A stretch of 64,000 nt of DNA. It comes from Sordariomycetes sp. S80-01Y. Lineage: Eukaryota > Ascomycota > Sordariomycetes. Position 1 is the first letter of the stretch. Every line of letters starts with the position of its first letter. Below, one piece after another: positions 1 to 12,500 of this stretch. Both the position numbers and the translations under genes were made by a program. The stretch spans positions 868,001 to 932,000 of the forward strand of contig JAXQJY010000032.1 in the NCBI GenBank assembly GCA_037042185.1, written 5' to 3'. Below the pieces are notes generated by a model. It saw nothing but the letters and a program-made list of their open reading frames with translations, was not told the DNA's origin and made no database searches.

Positions 1-1721
1 CATCCCTGGTGCCTGATGGGCCTGGTGGCAGGGTAAATTGGTGTGCATTCATTCCACCGCTTCGCATGCTGGGCAGACCAGTGTGTCCGCTCTTTGTTGT
101 GTAACCGCCCCCAGATGAGCCCACCACCCCGGTCGTCTCACAGGAACGCCGTGTGTGGACGTGGTCGGGTTCTCAATTGGTTTCCGGCGGCCCGGCCGAT
201 GCAAACAGACGTTATAGCGCGTCGCTCCCCTATGGAATCGCCTCTTGATTCCATTGCGATTCAACGCCGTTTCGCTTTGCTTCTCCAAACCGTCGTTCAA
301 CCTTCCGTTCAGCCCTATGCGCCAGCCCCATCAGCGTGCGTTCGCGCCGTCGCGCCGCACGGGCTTGGGAATTGCTCGCGCGGAATTCGGAGCAGAGCGC
401 TAAGCACCAGCCCACCTCGCCTACCAAGCTTTGCGAGCCGAATCCTTGCCGCCACGACCCAAGATTTGGAATGACCCTTGCGTAGAGCGGAATTCGCCCC
501 GGCGCGTGGTGCTGACCGGGTTTCGTCAATTGAGTTGGTGAGATGACGAGGGTCCAACCCACGATGATGTCTTCACCTCTAGCACCGATCCTTGGAACCA
601 ATCCTCGGGCGGCCGCTCAGCATCAGCCTCCCAGGCCTCGTCAACACACGGGATCGATAACGAACTCCGGCTGGTGAATCATTATGATGCCCGCGCGGAG
701 ACGCGCCTGGAGATGTTAACTCCGTAATATTGGCGACCCCGACAACCGAGATGTCCCTCCAAACCCTCAAGCAAGTTCCCTTTGGACCCCCGACGTTACA
801 TCGACGGTGAGCTTTCTACCGAGACTGTCTTGAAGCGTACGGCGTGCAGCGCGAAGGCTACGACCGGCTCGTCCACTGGCAGGGCTCAGCCCCCAAGCAA
901 GTATCCGCCTGCACCAGAGCTGCAGGCAAGTCGGCGACGCCGACACCCTCATTGGAAACCCTGGCCACAGTTGCATCTCAGACATCAATCTGGGTCAATC
1001 TCGCAGAAAGGCGGACGCACTTCTGATACGTCCATTTGCCATCTAAGCGCTACCAAATCGCAAGCCCGGGCAGTTCTCACGCGCTTCATCTTCATTCGAC
1101 TAACCCCATGGCCCCCAAACTAAAAGGCCTTGACACCACAACGGTCATATCATGGCTAAGCCACCCGTAAGATCGCTTGACTACGTGCAGCCACCCTGTT
1201 GCGAGTGCTATGACGCGTGCCAGGCCCCTCGACAACCCTGCATTTGTAGTCTGCCACGGGTTTAGGTTGTGGCATCTTGAATCCCCGGGCCGGTCTTTGT
1301 CGGAGCCGAGCTCTGACTTTGCGATAAGACAGCCTCTGCCCACCTTTGACTGCTTCGCCCCGATGCCGCACTGTCTAGCCCCTGTCAACGCTGTACATGC
1401 ACGTGAGGATGGCACTGTTCGGCGATCATTTGGAATTCTTACATTCGCCGGCCGAGTCCGGCTGGTCGGCCGAGGTGGGTCGCTGCCCCGGAGCCCTAGC
1501 GGCGGGGTGGCTCTGTTCGCCTCCTCACCAAGCTGATCATCTGGTAACACAAAGGGTGCGCCCTGCGCAAGACGACTAACAGCTTGTCTCCACTATTTGT
1601 CTTCCCCAGCGTCATTCATAACCCTCACTTGCCGGCTGCCTGCGTGATTCCTGATGTTCAGCCTTGTCGCGCACTCCGAGTGACTGGCCCCCAATTCCGC
1701 ATTCCCACCCAACGACTCATC
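1..1721. other. Left-edge region without recognisable gene
   Basis: Only short overlapping open frames on both strands occur here. None shows a protein motif, and none extends across plausible splice sites into a recognisable family. The right part is presumably the promoter and leader of the acetyltransferase gene. The acetyltransferase frame stays open for 46 codons before its ATG but has no ATG in that stretch. Confidence 0.5.
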
Positions 1722-2822
1722 ATGGCCGACCTCATCCTCACCAACCCCACCGAGGGGGAACGCACCCAAACTTGGAAAGGCACACACCCGCTCTGGGGCG
1801 CCGCGCTGAGCCTCGAGGGGTACCTTGAGAGGGAGCGCCGTCAACTCGACATCCCGCTCGCCAGGAGGGGCGGCTTGACAAATTGGATCCTCACGGAGAG
1901 GGAGGGAAAGCCGGACGAGCGACCAATCCTGTCCAGCTGCGAGACCCTGAAGAAGAGATGTCTTGTTAGGACGGCCGACGGGACCATCAAGGAGGGCTGG
2001 GCACATGGAGTCGCCAGCGTGTTTACGGATCCCCAATTTAGGGGCAAGGGCTACGCAAAGACCATGATGGCCAAGTTGGCGGAGCATCTCAGACAGACTG
2101 AACAGGAGGTCCCAGGGACTGCAGTTGCGTCGATTCTGTACTCAGATATTGGGAAGAAGTTCTACGCCATTAATGGCTGGGAACCTCATGCTAGCGACCA
2201 CGTCGAATGGCCGGCCTCGTCGACAACCCCATCACCTTCAGACAAGCTCAAGCTCGTCTCATTCGACGACGTGCCTTCCATCGTTGAGAAGGATGAAAAA
2301 GTTATCTACAACGCCCTCACATCCGCGTCAGCTTCGAACAAACCGGTCCGGCTCGCCGTTCTCCCCTCCCTCGACCAGATCCACTGGCACCTTCTCCGCG
2401 AGCGCTTCGTCACCGAGACCCTCTTCTCCAAGAGCCCGACCTCCCACGGCGCCATCTACGCCTTCCCCTCCGGGCCCTCCGTCTACACCCTCTGGGCGCG
2501 GAGCTACTCGGGTACGGCGTCGCAGCCGGAGAAGAACACCCTCTTCTTCCTGCGCTTCGTGGTTGAGGACGGCGTCGACGACGACATGTTGAGGGAAGCG
2601 CTGGGTGCCATCGCGGAGCAGGCAAGGGCTCAGGCGGCTGAGTGGAAGTGTGGAAAGGTCGAGATGTGGAACCCGGAGGGAAGGCTCAGGAAAGCTGCTG
2701 AGGCTGTGGGTGGCAAGTGGGAGCAGAGGGAGAATGATAGCATCACCAGCTTGAATTGGTTCGGGGAGGGAGAGAAAGGCGATGTGGAGTGGCTGGTAAA
2801 CGAGAAGTATGCCTGGTGCTGA
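1722..2822 (+). CDS. GNAT N-acetyltransferase, LYC1-like
   Basis: Single-exon gene for a 366-residue cytosolic acetyltransferase. Residues about 1-165 form a GNAT domain. The acetyl-CoA pyrophosphate-binding loop is visible as FRGKGYA (106-112), followed by a helix and by the YSDIGKKFYAINGW stretch typical of GNAT motif B. The C-terminal half (about 190-366) resembles the extra domain of yeast LYC1, a lysine N6-acetyltransferase; that substrate is an inference. The ATG at 1722 was chosen because the open frame before it has no ATG and the family starts near this point. It is convergent with the prolyl-tRNA synthetase gene, 233 bases away. Confidence 0.8.
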   Translation: MADLILTNPTEGERTQTWKGTHPLWGAALSLEGYLERERRQLDIPLARRGGLTNWILTEREGKPDERPILSSCETLKKRCLVRTADGTIKEGWAHGVASVFTDPQFRGKGYAKTMMAKLAEHLRQTEQEVPGTAVASILYSDIGKKFYAINGWEPHASDHVEWPASSTTPSPSDKLKLVSFDDVPSIVEKDEKVIYNALTSASASNKPVRLAVLPSLDQIHWHLLRERFVTETLFSKSPTSHGAIYAFPSGPSVYTLWARSYSGTASQPEKNTLFFLRFVVEDGVDDDMLREALGAIAEQARAQAAEWKCGKVEMWNPEGRLRKAAEAVGGKWEQRENDSITSLNWFGEGEKGDVEWLVNEKYAWC

Positions 2823-3055
2823 GCCATGCCTAGAACATAGACGACACCGCAGTCAACAAAGCACGCAGGAAGATCAATTCATCACTGTGCAATCATCTAT
2901 CTTCCAAGTGACCAGCAACACCTAAATACAATGAGTATCATAACAACCGGGAGCGCCCATTGTCCCCCAGCCAACGCCAGCTTCCTAAAACCTCTTCCTT
3001 TCCAGTCTTGGGTAGAAACACTCGCAGCACTAACTGCTCTATATGCTATGCGTGC

Positions 3056-4770
3056 CTAGTAGCTGCGACCGAACATGACCCATTTCTGCGCCTTGCTGGA
3101 GCACTCCGGGTTGAGACAGTCAGTCTCGCCGGCGACAACACCCTCCGGCTGCTCGAAGGGGATGCAAAGGCTCTTCATGCCCATAGCGGGCAGCTTCTTG
3201 TTCTCAACGACGTTAGAGGTATCCTCCTCACGGGTGGTAAGCTCCTTGATGCGGTCCTCGCACTTGCCGTCCAGGCAGAATGGGATGAGAACGACGTTGC
3301 GGTCGTCGAGCGCGGGAAGAACCTTTTCCCACTCGGTGATTTGGAGGCGATGCTCGCGGAACGACGTCTCAGCCTTGTTGTACATGTCGCTCTGGATAGT
3401 CTCGAGCAGCTCCGGGACGGCGGTGCTGATGTCGGCAATAGGGATCTTCTCCTTTGCGCCGGTGTCGCGGCGGGCATAAGAAATGACGCCGGCTTCGTTG
3501 TCCTTGGGTCCGAACTCGATGCGCAGGGGCACGCCCTTGAGCTCCCAGTCGTTGAATTTCCACGCGGGAGTGTAGCCCTCGCGCCAATCCGACTGGCAGC
3601 GCACACCAGCCTTCTTGAGGGTGGCGCAGATATCGGCAACCTTCTCCTCGTGCTGTTTCCTAGCCTCGGGAGTGGTGTTCTTGTTGATGCCTACGGGGAT
3701 AACAATGGCTTGTGTCTTGGCCACTCGGGGAGGAAGGACGAGGCCCTTGTCATCGCCGTGGACCATGACCATCACGCCAATGACACGGGTGGATAGACCC
3801 CAGGAGTTCTGCCATACGTGGATATGGTTGCCCTTTTGGACAGGGTCCTCAACAGTGATGTCAAACATCTTGCTAAAGTTTTGTCCCAGGGCGTGCGAGG
3901 TCGCACCCTGAATGCCACGGCCGTTGGAAGGGATGTAGCCTTCGACGGTGGTCGTGTAGTAACCTCCCGCGAACTTCTCGTTTTCTGTCTTTGTTCCCCG
4001 CACTACAGGGACGGCCAGCAGTTGCTCGTAAACACCAGCGTACAATTCCAGAATCTCAAGAACCTCCTTTCCGGCCTGCTCGTCCGTCAAGTGCGCCGTG
4101 TGGCCCTCCTGCCACAGGAACTCGCGGGTTCTGAGGAAGGGGGTGGTCTGTTTCGCCTCCCATCGCACGACCGAGTTCCATTGGTTCAATCGCAAGGGGA
4201 GATCGCGGTGGCTCCTGATCCATTTTGAGTAGTAGGGGTACATGACGGCTTCGGAGGTGGGGCGGATCGCAACGGGGACTTCGAGGGGCTTGTCGCCGCT
4301 GCGCAACGTTAACATGGGTCATCGAGGCGTCAATTGGATACTCACGCCTTGGTGACCCAGGCCAGCTCGGGGGCAAAGCCCTCCACGTGGTCCTTCTCCT
4401 TCTCGAGCGACTTGGACGAGAGGAAGATGGGAAAGCTGGTCTCCTCGACGCCCATCTCTTCAATGTGGTTGGTGAACCACTTGCGGATGGTAGACCAGAT
4501 GTGCATACTCAGCGGACGCAGCACAAAGAAACCTGAGATTTCCTGGTAGTACTCGACCATCTCGGCCTTGAGAACAACCTCCTGGTACCATTGCGAGAAG
4601 TTCTCTCCCTTCTTGACGGTTATACCAATGATATCGTCCGTCTTCTTGCCTCCAACAACGGGGAGAGCGGCTTGCTTTGCAGCTTTGGCGGCCTTGTCTG
4701 CAGCCATCTTGGCCTGCTTCTCGGCCTTCTTGAGCGCGCTCTTGCTCTGTTCCTTTGGGGGTTCCTCCAT
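3056..4770 (-). CDS. Cytosolic prolyl-tRNA synthetase (class II)
   Basis: Two exons (4770-4346 and 4298-3056) with a 47-nt intron (donor GTGAGT, acceptor GCGCAG) encode 555 residues. The enzyme charges tRNA-Pro with proline. After a Lys/Ala-rich N-terminal helix (about 5-35), the eukaryote/archaea-type catalytic core carries RPTSE (154-158), motif 2 TREFLWQEGH (199-208) and the motif 3 region GLSTRVIG...HGDDKGLVLP. The anticodon-binding domain follows, then a Cys-containing C-terminal domain ending in Tyr (FGRSY), the hallmark of this ProRS type. The ATG lies in a strong context (GCCACCATGG). The same frame remains open, without an ATG, for about 120 codons upstream (see findings). Divergent from the CCT1 gene. 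Confidence 0.93.
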
Positions 4771-6023
4771 GGTGGCTGTTGTCGCGTTGGAGCTGACTCG
4801 GTGAGGGGCAGGATTCAAGGGCGAAAAAAAGTTCAGAAGGGCTTCGAGGAATGACACAGCTCGGACGGGGACGGCCTGAGTCACCACGCGGATGACCTGG
4901 GCACGGCGAATGACTTTGACCTGGATGAAGATGCTCAGAGAGGAGGTCAGGAAAAAAAGGAAGGAGGAGGGTGCACCGATGACTCCTAGAAATTGGGAAT
5001 TGGGCAGCGCTCGGACAGCAGAGGGCAGGAGCAGTGGCCATTGCCCCGCAATCGCTCTTGCCTTCGGGGTCCAGCAAGGAGGGGCACTTCTCGAAATTTC
5101 ACAATCGCAGGACCGTTGATATGCGACGGCCAATCACAGCAACCGATAGGAGCTTTTGGTACGCCCGTCCGCATAGGACAAGTCTGCTGAATTGTTTACG
5201 ATTGATAACGTAAAACCGACGTCCCGACGTCGGCGGTGTGGGAGACGGCCCTCGACATGAGAATCATGATTGTCGACCCACACCGGCCATAGCCTAGGGC
5301 AGTCAAGACATCCGTACATACTAAGGCCTCTTAACAGCTCACATTGTCTCGGTGGCTTCGCAAAGGGGTGCTGCGCTACAATCAGCAGAGACGGTGTGCC
5401 GCTGCGCAGGCTGCGCGGAATTCAGGGGAGGGAGGAGTGCGGAGTATTGCAAACGGAAGCCGGGTGAGCACAAGCGTTGCTACTGAAAGGGGACGAAGTC
5501 GAGACCTTTCGTCGCGGTGAAGCCGCACTACTGAGACGGTTCCAGCCGTCACGATACACCGAACTGCGAAGCTTTGGAATGGTGAAAGTATCAGAGTCCA
5601 GTAGCGGAACACCACAAGTGTGGTCCTGCTGGAATTAGTTGGCGAACAGATGCATTGATGCTCGTCGTAAGAAAGTTGTAAGAAGCAATACGGAGAGAAG
5701 AAAGTATCTCGGCGCGTTGAGACGCTGCAAAGAGCGTCAGAGAATCACTCAGGTAAAGGAGATACACTGGCCGCTAGTCTCCTTTAAGCGACACGCTGTC
5801 CCGCCGGGAGTGGAAGAATCGGGGTCCGAGACGCCAGAGGTGGGCAAAAAAATCGAGGGGCACCACATCACAGGCTGCAGTGCTGGGAGCTTCCATTGGC
5901 AGCGAGCTTCAACGTCGAGGGGCAGATTTACTTTCGACCTTGCCAACCCGCCAACCCAACACGCCAACACCGTAACTTCAGCCAGCAAAACGTTCGCCGA
6001 ATAGACGGTCGTCAGCTGCAATT
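4771..6023. promoter_or_regulatory. Divergent intergenic region, ProRS / CCT1
   Basis: This 1.25-kb region separates two divergently transcribed housekeeping genes and should hold both promoters. Bases 4771-5133 continue the ProRS frame without stop. No other coding signal was found and no tRNA box pair was noticed. Confidence 0.5.
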
Positions 6024-7818
6024 ATGGCGTCCATGTTTGAGCAGCCGCGGAACGGCACCCTCTTCCTGGGTGGCCAGAAGATTTCTGGGTCGGATATTCG
6101 TGACCAGAATGGTGCGTTCGTGAGATGCAGTGATCGAATCATCGGCTAACATTTTGCAGTTCTGGCCACGCAAGCGATCGCAAACGTCGTCAAGAGCTCC
6201 TTCGGCCCTAGCGGTCTCGACAAGATGATGGTGGACGATATCGGTGTATGGCTTCCTCCCACCGCATCTTCGAAAATGCGCTGACATATCCCAGGACGTT
6301 ACCGTAACGAACGACGGCGCCACCATTCTCCAGCTCCTCGACGTCGACGATCCAGCCGGCAAGATCCTGGTCGACCTGGCGCAACAGCAAGACAAGGAAG
6401 TCGGCGACGGCACCACCTCCGTCGTCCTCATCGCCGCAGAGCTCCTCCGCCGGGGCAACGAGTTGATGAAGAACAGGATACATCCTACCACCATCATCAC
6501 CGGCTACCGTCTGGCCCTGCGCGAGGCGATCAAGTATCTCAGCGACAACGTCAGCATCAAGGTCGAGAACCTCGGACGCGAGTCGCTCATCAACATCGCC
6601 AAGACATCCATGAGCAGCAAGATCATCGGCGCCGATTCCGACTTCTTCGCCGAGATGGCCGTCGATGCCATGCAGGCTGTCAAGACGACCAACAACAGGA
6701 ACGAATCTAAGTTCCCTGTTAAGGCCGTCAACATCCTGAAGGCTCACGGAAAGGGTGTGCGGGAGTCGATGCTGGTCAAGGGATATGCTTTGAACTGCAC
6801 TGTTGCATCACAGGCTATGCCTACGCGCATCCAGGACGCCAAGATTGCTATTCTGGACATGAACCTGCAGAAGGAGAAGATGAAGCTCGGCGTGCAAGTA
6901 ACGGTGGACGACCCTCAACAGCTGGAGCAGATCCGTGCTCGCGAGTCAGGCATGATCCTGGAGAGGATTGAGCTGATGTTCAAGGCCGGTGCCAACGTCG
7001 TCCTGACAACCAAGGGTATTGACGATCTGTGCATGAAGATGTTCGTCGAGCGCGGAGCCATGGGTGTCAGAAGGTGTAAGAAGGAGGACCTGAGGAGGAT
7101 CGCCAAGGCCACTGGCGCTACCCTTCTCAGCACGTTCTCTGATCTGAACGGTGACGAGAAGTTCGACCCCTCATATCTCGGTCATGCCGAGGAGATTGTC
7201 CAAGAGCGCATCTCGGACGATGAATGCATCCTCGTCAAGGGCACCAAGACTCACTCATCAGCCTCCATCATCCTCCGTGGACCCAACGACTTCTCACTAG
7301 ACGAGATGGAGCGCTCGGTCCACGACTCTCTCTGCGCCGTCAAGCGTACCCTCGAGTCCGGCAGCATCGTCCCTGGTGGCGGTGCTGTCGAGACGGCTCT
7401 GCACATCTACCTTGAAGAGTTCGCCGGTACAGTAGGATCCCGTGAACAGCTGGCCATTGGCGAGTTCGCCCAGTCGCTGCTCATCATCCCCAAGACCCTC
7501 GCTGTCAACGCCGCCAAGGACTCAGCTGAGCTGGTGGCGCAACTCCGCTCGCGGCACGCCCTCAGCCAGCGCATCCAAGAGGGTGACGGCAGCGAGGACG
7601 AGAAGTCGCTGGCGCGCAGGAAGGGTTACAAGAACTACGGGTTGGACTTGATGAAGGGCAAGGTCGTGGACGAGCTGAAGCTGGGTGTGCTGGAGCCAAG
7701 CATCAGCAAGGTGAGGCAGTTGAAGAGCGCTGTCGAGGCGTGCATCAGCATCATGCGTATCGATACCCTGATCAAGCTGGATCCCGAGGAGCCGCAGGAT
7801 GACGGGCACGGTCACTAG
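6024..7818 (+). CDS. CCT1: T-complex protein 1 subunit alpha (CCT1)
   Basis: Three exons (6024-6111, 6160-6245, 6295-7818) with 48- and 49-nt introns containing GCTAAC and GCTGAC branch points. They encode 565 residues, close to yeast Tcp1 (559). It is the alpha subunit of the cytosolic TRiC/CCT ring that folds actin, tubulin and WD40 proteins with ATP. Group II chaperonin signatures are present: NDGATIL (64-70), GDGTT (95-99, nucleotide binding) and a C-terminal GGGAVE-type segment in the second half of the equatorial domain. The second donor was placed at GTATGG because this restores [12 protein letters not shown], as in all CCT1 proteins. Convergent with the Rieske gene. Confidence 0.96.
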
Positions 7819-8212
7819 GTCGTAAAAGACGCGTGTTAATGAAGACAGCTTATAAGAGGCTATAGAGAAAAGCTGATGGTGCACATATCCTGACAACTTT
7901 CTCATTGGTTTCCCGCTGTGACCACTTCGTCTCGACACTTGTGATTAGGTTTTGAATTTTGGTCTGACGTTGATTTGAACAAAAGAGAAGTTCAGGACTT
8001 TGTATTGTTTATACATAGGCCCACAGCCGATCTAAGAAATCAGGAATCCGCATCCCACTCCTGACTTTCCAAGCTCTAAGTGAATCGCTCTCGGCCTCGA
8101 TTCCCACCCCTAATGCGATATAGGTACTCGTACATTCCTCTATCCTCCGCAAACGCACACTTCCAATCCCGTCATGTTCACCGGCAACCCTCGGCTAAGG
8201 TGAGCAGGCACC
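7819..8212. other. Convergent 3' intergenic region, CCT1 / Rieske
   Basis: 394 bases holding the two 3' ends. No open frame or repeat of note. Confidence 0.5.
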
Positions 8213-9135
8213 TTAACCGATGATGAGCTTGCCGTCCTCGGGGAAGTCGTACTCGGGGATCTCGAGGTTGAGAGGTGCGGGGCCCTTTCTTATCCTGCCG
8301 GAGATATCGTAGTGGGAACCGTGGCAGGGGCAGAACCAGCCGCCGTAGTCGCCGGCCTCGCCGATGGGGACACAACCCAAGTGAGTGCAGACACCTGCAC
8401 ATCGTCAGTATCTACGTTCAAAAATCTGTACCTCCTTCGAGGTCGGGGGCATAGATTGCTTTCGTACCCAACATGACGAGCCATTCGGGCTTCTGGACGC
8501 GGTCCTCGTCGGCCTGGGGGTCGCGGAGGGAGGAAACGGTGACCTTGTTGGCCTCTTCGATCTCGTCGGCGGTACGGTGGCGGATGAAGACGGGCTTGCC
8601 ACGCCACTTGATGATGACCTGTTCCCTGTCAATGGCTTGATTTCGATGACGGTCGGTTTGACTCACGTTCTTGCCCTCGGGAATAGCGTTCAGGTCAACC
8701 TCGACCTTGGCCATGGCCAAAACGTCCGCGGAAGCCGACATGTTGACAAGGAATTCTGGCCATCGTCAGTACGCCTATTCCGACAGCTCCACGCTCAATC
8801 TCTCTGTTGTCGTCGTCCAATTGAGTCCTCCGGGTAGATAACCCACCTTGCACAGTGCTCTTGGCACCCGCAGCCGTGATCGCACCCATGCCACCGACCA
8901 TGAAGTACTGGAACAGCTTGTTCTTGCCCTCGTTGTTGCCGCTGGTGTACTTGCCAAAGTCGGGCACCTGCCCGCCCTTGGTCTCGGATCCCTTGAAGGG
9001 GCTGCTGTACGAGGTCCAGGTGGTCGCGGAGTCGCCGCCGGCGGGACGCACGGCGGTGGTGCTCAGGGCGCGGACGGAGGAGGACTTGGTCGCGGCGCGG
9101 AGGCACGCGCGGGTCGCAGTGGTGAGGGGCGCCAT
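8213..9135 (-). CDS. RIP1: Rieske iron-sulfur protein of complex III, mitochondrial
   Basis: Four exons (9135-8847, 8755-8667, 8618-8432, 8394-8213) encode 248 residues. It is the ubiquinol-cytochrome c reductase subunit that carries electrons from ubiquinol to cytochrome c1 in the inner mitochondrial membrane. An Arg/Ala/Ser-rich presequence (about 1-30) is followed by a single glycine-rich membrane helix (about 75-98) and the Rieske domain. The 2Fe-2S ligands are visible: CTHLGC (C191, H193) and CPCHGS (C210, H213), with C196 and C212 as the disulfide pair. The three introns are 91, 48 and 37 nt. All joins keep the family sequence unbroken. The DDB1 gene lies behind it in the same direction, separated by about 420 bases. 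Confidence 0.95.
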
Positions 9136-9553
9136 CGTGTCGGGGGGTTCGGGTGGCGGCGAGGTGTTCGGAGGTTGAGGGCTTTGTGGTGGTGTGAGGT
9201 GAGGTGGTTGATGATGCTTTGCCGAAAGTTTTGGATTGGAGGTTTGTGCCTGAGGTGTCAAATTCGGAGAGCTCAAATTGGAGGTGCGTGATTGGCCGAG
9301 GCTGCGGTGGGTCCCGATCTCTTCCGCTGCCTCTCATCGGAACATCAGAATATCAACCACCACCACCAGTGGGCGAAAACAAAGTTTTGGTCGATTCCTC
9401 GCTGGAAGCAGTTATACGGCGAGGAAGACATTGCGTTACATTCTTGGCTGATTGAACTGCACGAGGGCAGGCTTAGAATCCTATTTGGGCGACCATCTAT
9501 ATGTATTCATTCCCGAGTGCACTAATATGTTTGTCTAGTATTACTCCTTTATC
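9136..9553. promoter_or_regulatory. Spacer: DDB1 3' end and Rieske promoter
   Basis: 418 bases between two minus-strand genes. It should contain the DDB1 terminator region and the Rieske promoter. No coding signal was seen. Confidence 0.45.
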
Positions 9554-12500
9554 TCAGTGAAGTCGCCTCAGCTCTTCAATCATATTCCTGAACTCTTCCG
9601 CACTCGGCCCAAGACCCTCGCAGACCTCCTCTTGAGTACTGCCACTGAGGTCCAGGAATCTCTCTAACATCTCGCCATCTAGGAAACGGAATGGGCCATC
9701 GTCCTCTTTCTTCTGATTACAGAAAGCTCGCCATTGTTCGAACCCGAGATTCCCTACGTCTTCGACGTACTGTGCGAGCTTCGCCTGCAGGTTCATCAAC
9801 AAGTCCTGATATTGCGGCGATACTTCGCCGAATAGGTACAATGAACCTTCCACCTAACTCAAATGTCAGCTCTGGCTTGCGTCGTTCAGCGTATTTGACT
9901 CACAGATCCGAGGAATGCTTTCGGTAAAACGATAGGCATCTCGTGTGGGGCGATGTACAGTCGTCGGATGCAGTTGATCTGCTCCCCTAGGTTCAAGGCG
10001 CTGATGATGTCCAATCTGGCTTGATCCTGTGCTGTTGGCGCTTCGGTATTGCGCTTGATGACGACCAAGTTTCCTTGGGCATCGCCCATAAGCCACTGGT
10101 TGTCGCCCAAGCTACTCACAGCAGTTGACCACATTGGGGAAAGATGCCTAGCCCGCTCTTCCAACTTGGCGGGCGCTGTGCCACTTGGCGGAGTATATTC
10201 GACCAGCGCCAGAGAGGTCATGAGGTCTGCTACGCCAATCATGTTGCCCTGAATGTCCAACGATATTGGCATCGAAGAAGGCCGATATGCCGCCACCTTC
10301 TCTAGTTCTCCTGTTGTTGACGTGTCTTCGACATACCGAAGCGCAACCACAGTCTTACTGAGGCCGGCGATGATCGTATCTCCAATGACGCCCAGGCACT
10401 TGCACATACCCTTGATCTTGAAGTTGACGATTTGGTACGGTTTGCGGTCTTCGTCGACTCCAAGAACTATGATGCGGCCTCTGGTCTTGTCTGCAACCTG
10501 TAATTCGCTGTCCGGCGTAAAGCTAGTACCTAGAATGAATCGTTCCGAGTGGTTCCCATTGGAGTCTGGCAGGCTGGCTCGAATCAGGCACTCGGCAAGC
10601 TCTATGCCATTGGTCGCCTCCAGTTGGAAGGGTTCTCCGAGTTCCTTGAAAACGATCTCGTCTACAAGTCGGAACGAACTTGTGACTATCTCCTCGTTGT
10701 TGATGAGCTCCTTTTTAATGGCGCCGACACCAAAGGCCTTCAGATCTGACGAGTATGCAACTCTTCGAACTGTCTCTCCAAAGTGTAGGGATTTGACATG
10801 CGTAGTGCGCTGCTGATCAATCTCGCTCAGCTTGACGTTTTCGTTCGTGGAGAGGATGATGGCGTTAGGATATGCTTCGGAGTTGAAGGGGGCGACGAAA
10901 GTGGCATCGTCGGCAGTAGTGGCCGAGAAAATAACCCGTCCTTCGTGACCATATATCAGACTCGAATGCTCGGTTGTCGCGAAAATGTTACATGTACCAT
11001 CATCCTGGGGGAGAAGGTGTAGTCGGGCGGGACTACTACCAAGAGTGACCGTTTTTCGCCCAGAGACCTGGAATTCTCGAACCTCGACATTGAATGTAAC
11101 AACATTGCCCTCTTCGGTAGCGACCAGCAAAGTCGGGCCAGAAGTATCTGAAGGGTGCAACTGAACCAAAGCAATATCTCGTGGTACAGCGGCGCTGTCG
11201 TCGGTCTGCCGGAGGGTCTCGCCGTGAATAGGATTCAAGGTCGCCATGTCAACCACGGATATTGTGCCCGATGACCACCAGCCGACAACACCGAGATCCT
11301 CAGGCGTGTGCGCAGCATGGAGGCAAGATATCTGGTCAGGAATACCATCATTTGTGTTGTGACTGGTCTTTTGCACCTGCGCGGCGAGGTCATCAAGCAG
11401 ATTGAGCGACACCAAGGTTGTGCCGTCTACCGATAACAACGCCCACTTGCCGTTCGACGAAGCAGCAGTGATAGTCTTGCCATGTTCGACAACCCACTGC
11501 GCATTTGTCACCCCGCTCTCCATGTCTATGAGCTTGGCCGATTCTGGTGTAACATGTAACAAGAGACCATTTGGCAAGTTGGCTGCTACCAAGGTCTCGG
11601 CATCCAATGACATGCCAGGGACGTCATACAATTCCTCAATGTCTCCTTCCGGGCCGAACTTGAAAATGCGCGTCTCTTTGATCAGGGAGATGACCAGCAT
11701 ATCCACGAGCTCAGCGCCATGTGAGCGCAGAGTGAAGAGTCCTCTAGTACCCTCAATTTCATCAAGCACTCCGTGGTCTTCCAAGCCAACTCCGCTGCGG
11801 ATGCTGCGTAAAGATCCATCTTTATAGGCTCCGCAGCCCGCGACGATGCGTGCTTGTCCAGAAGAGTAAGCATTGGCAGTCTCGGGATCGCCTTCTCGGT
11901 TTCCCATGTCCATGATAGCGAAGTCCAAGATTGGTGCATTATTCGAGTGATCCTGAATCTTGACCAACTGCCTTGTTGATATATCGAGTGTATAAATCTC
12001 GCCGTCGCCATGATGCGATGCCACAAACAATGTGTCGTTCCCTAGATTGACCAGTTTGGAAGCTCTCGAGGTTGACGCTGGGATAGGTCCTTTGGTTTCG
12101 TCGTCAAACTTCATGGGGTCTACCGATATGCCTTTGACGACTGTTCCTGTCGTCGTCGAGACTGTCTCGATAGTCAAGAGGTCTAGTCGCCCGAAATCGT
12201 CTGCCAACAGGTATCGAGTGTCATCGTATGGCGCCCAAGCGACGTAAATCTTGGGCTCTGCAAGCACGGCTGTCTGTTTCAGGGGCTCCGCAGTAGAGGT
12301 CTTGCCAAACGTAGCGCTGTCGTAGTATGTGATGAGTGTTTCTCCAACGACCAGCAGACCACCCAAGAGAGGCTCGGCTGTGCGCCTGCTGCTTCTCCGC
12401 CCGTCATCCTCGGGAATCGGCACCGATATCAGCATTGACGCGAACGGATCCGCAATAACCTGATCCAGCTCTCGGTCTCTCAACGGATCAAACCTCCCAA

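Noticed and set aside
1092-1550. 150-residue open frames on both strands in the left-edge region
   Set aside because: Overlapping frames on opposite strands, alternative starts, no motif and no splice continuation; expected by chance at this base composition.
2125-2592. Long Ser/Pro/Arg-rich frame inside the acetyltransferase gene
   Set aside because: A shifted-frame shadow of a clear GNAT gene; its composition is that of GC-rich coding sequence read out of frame.
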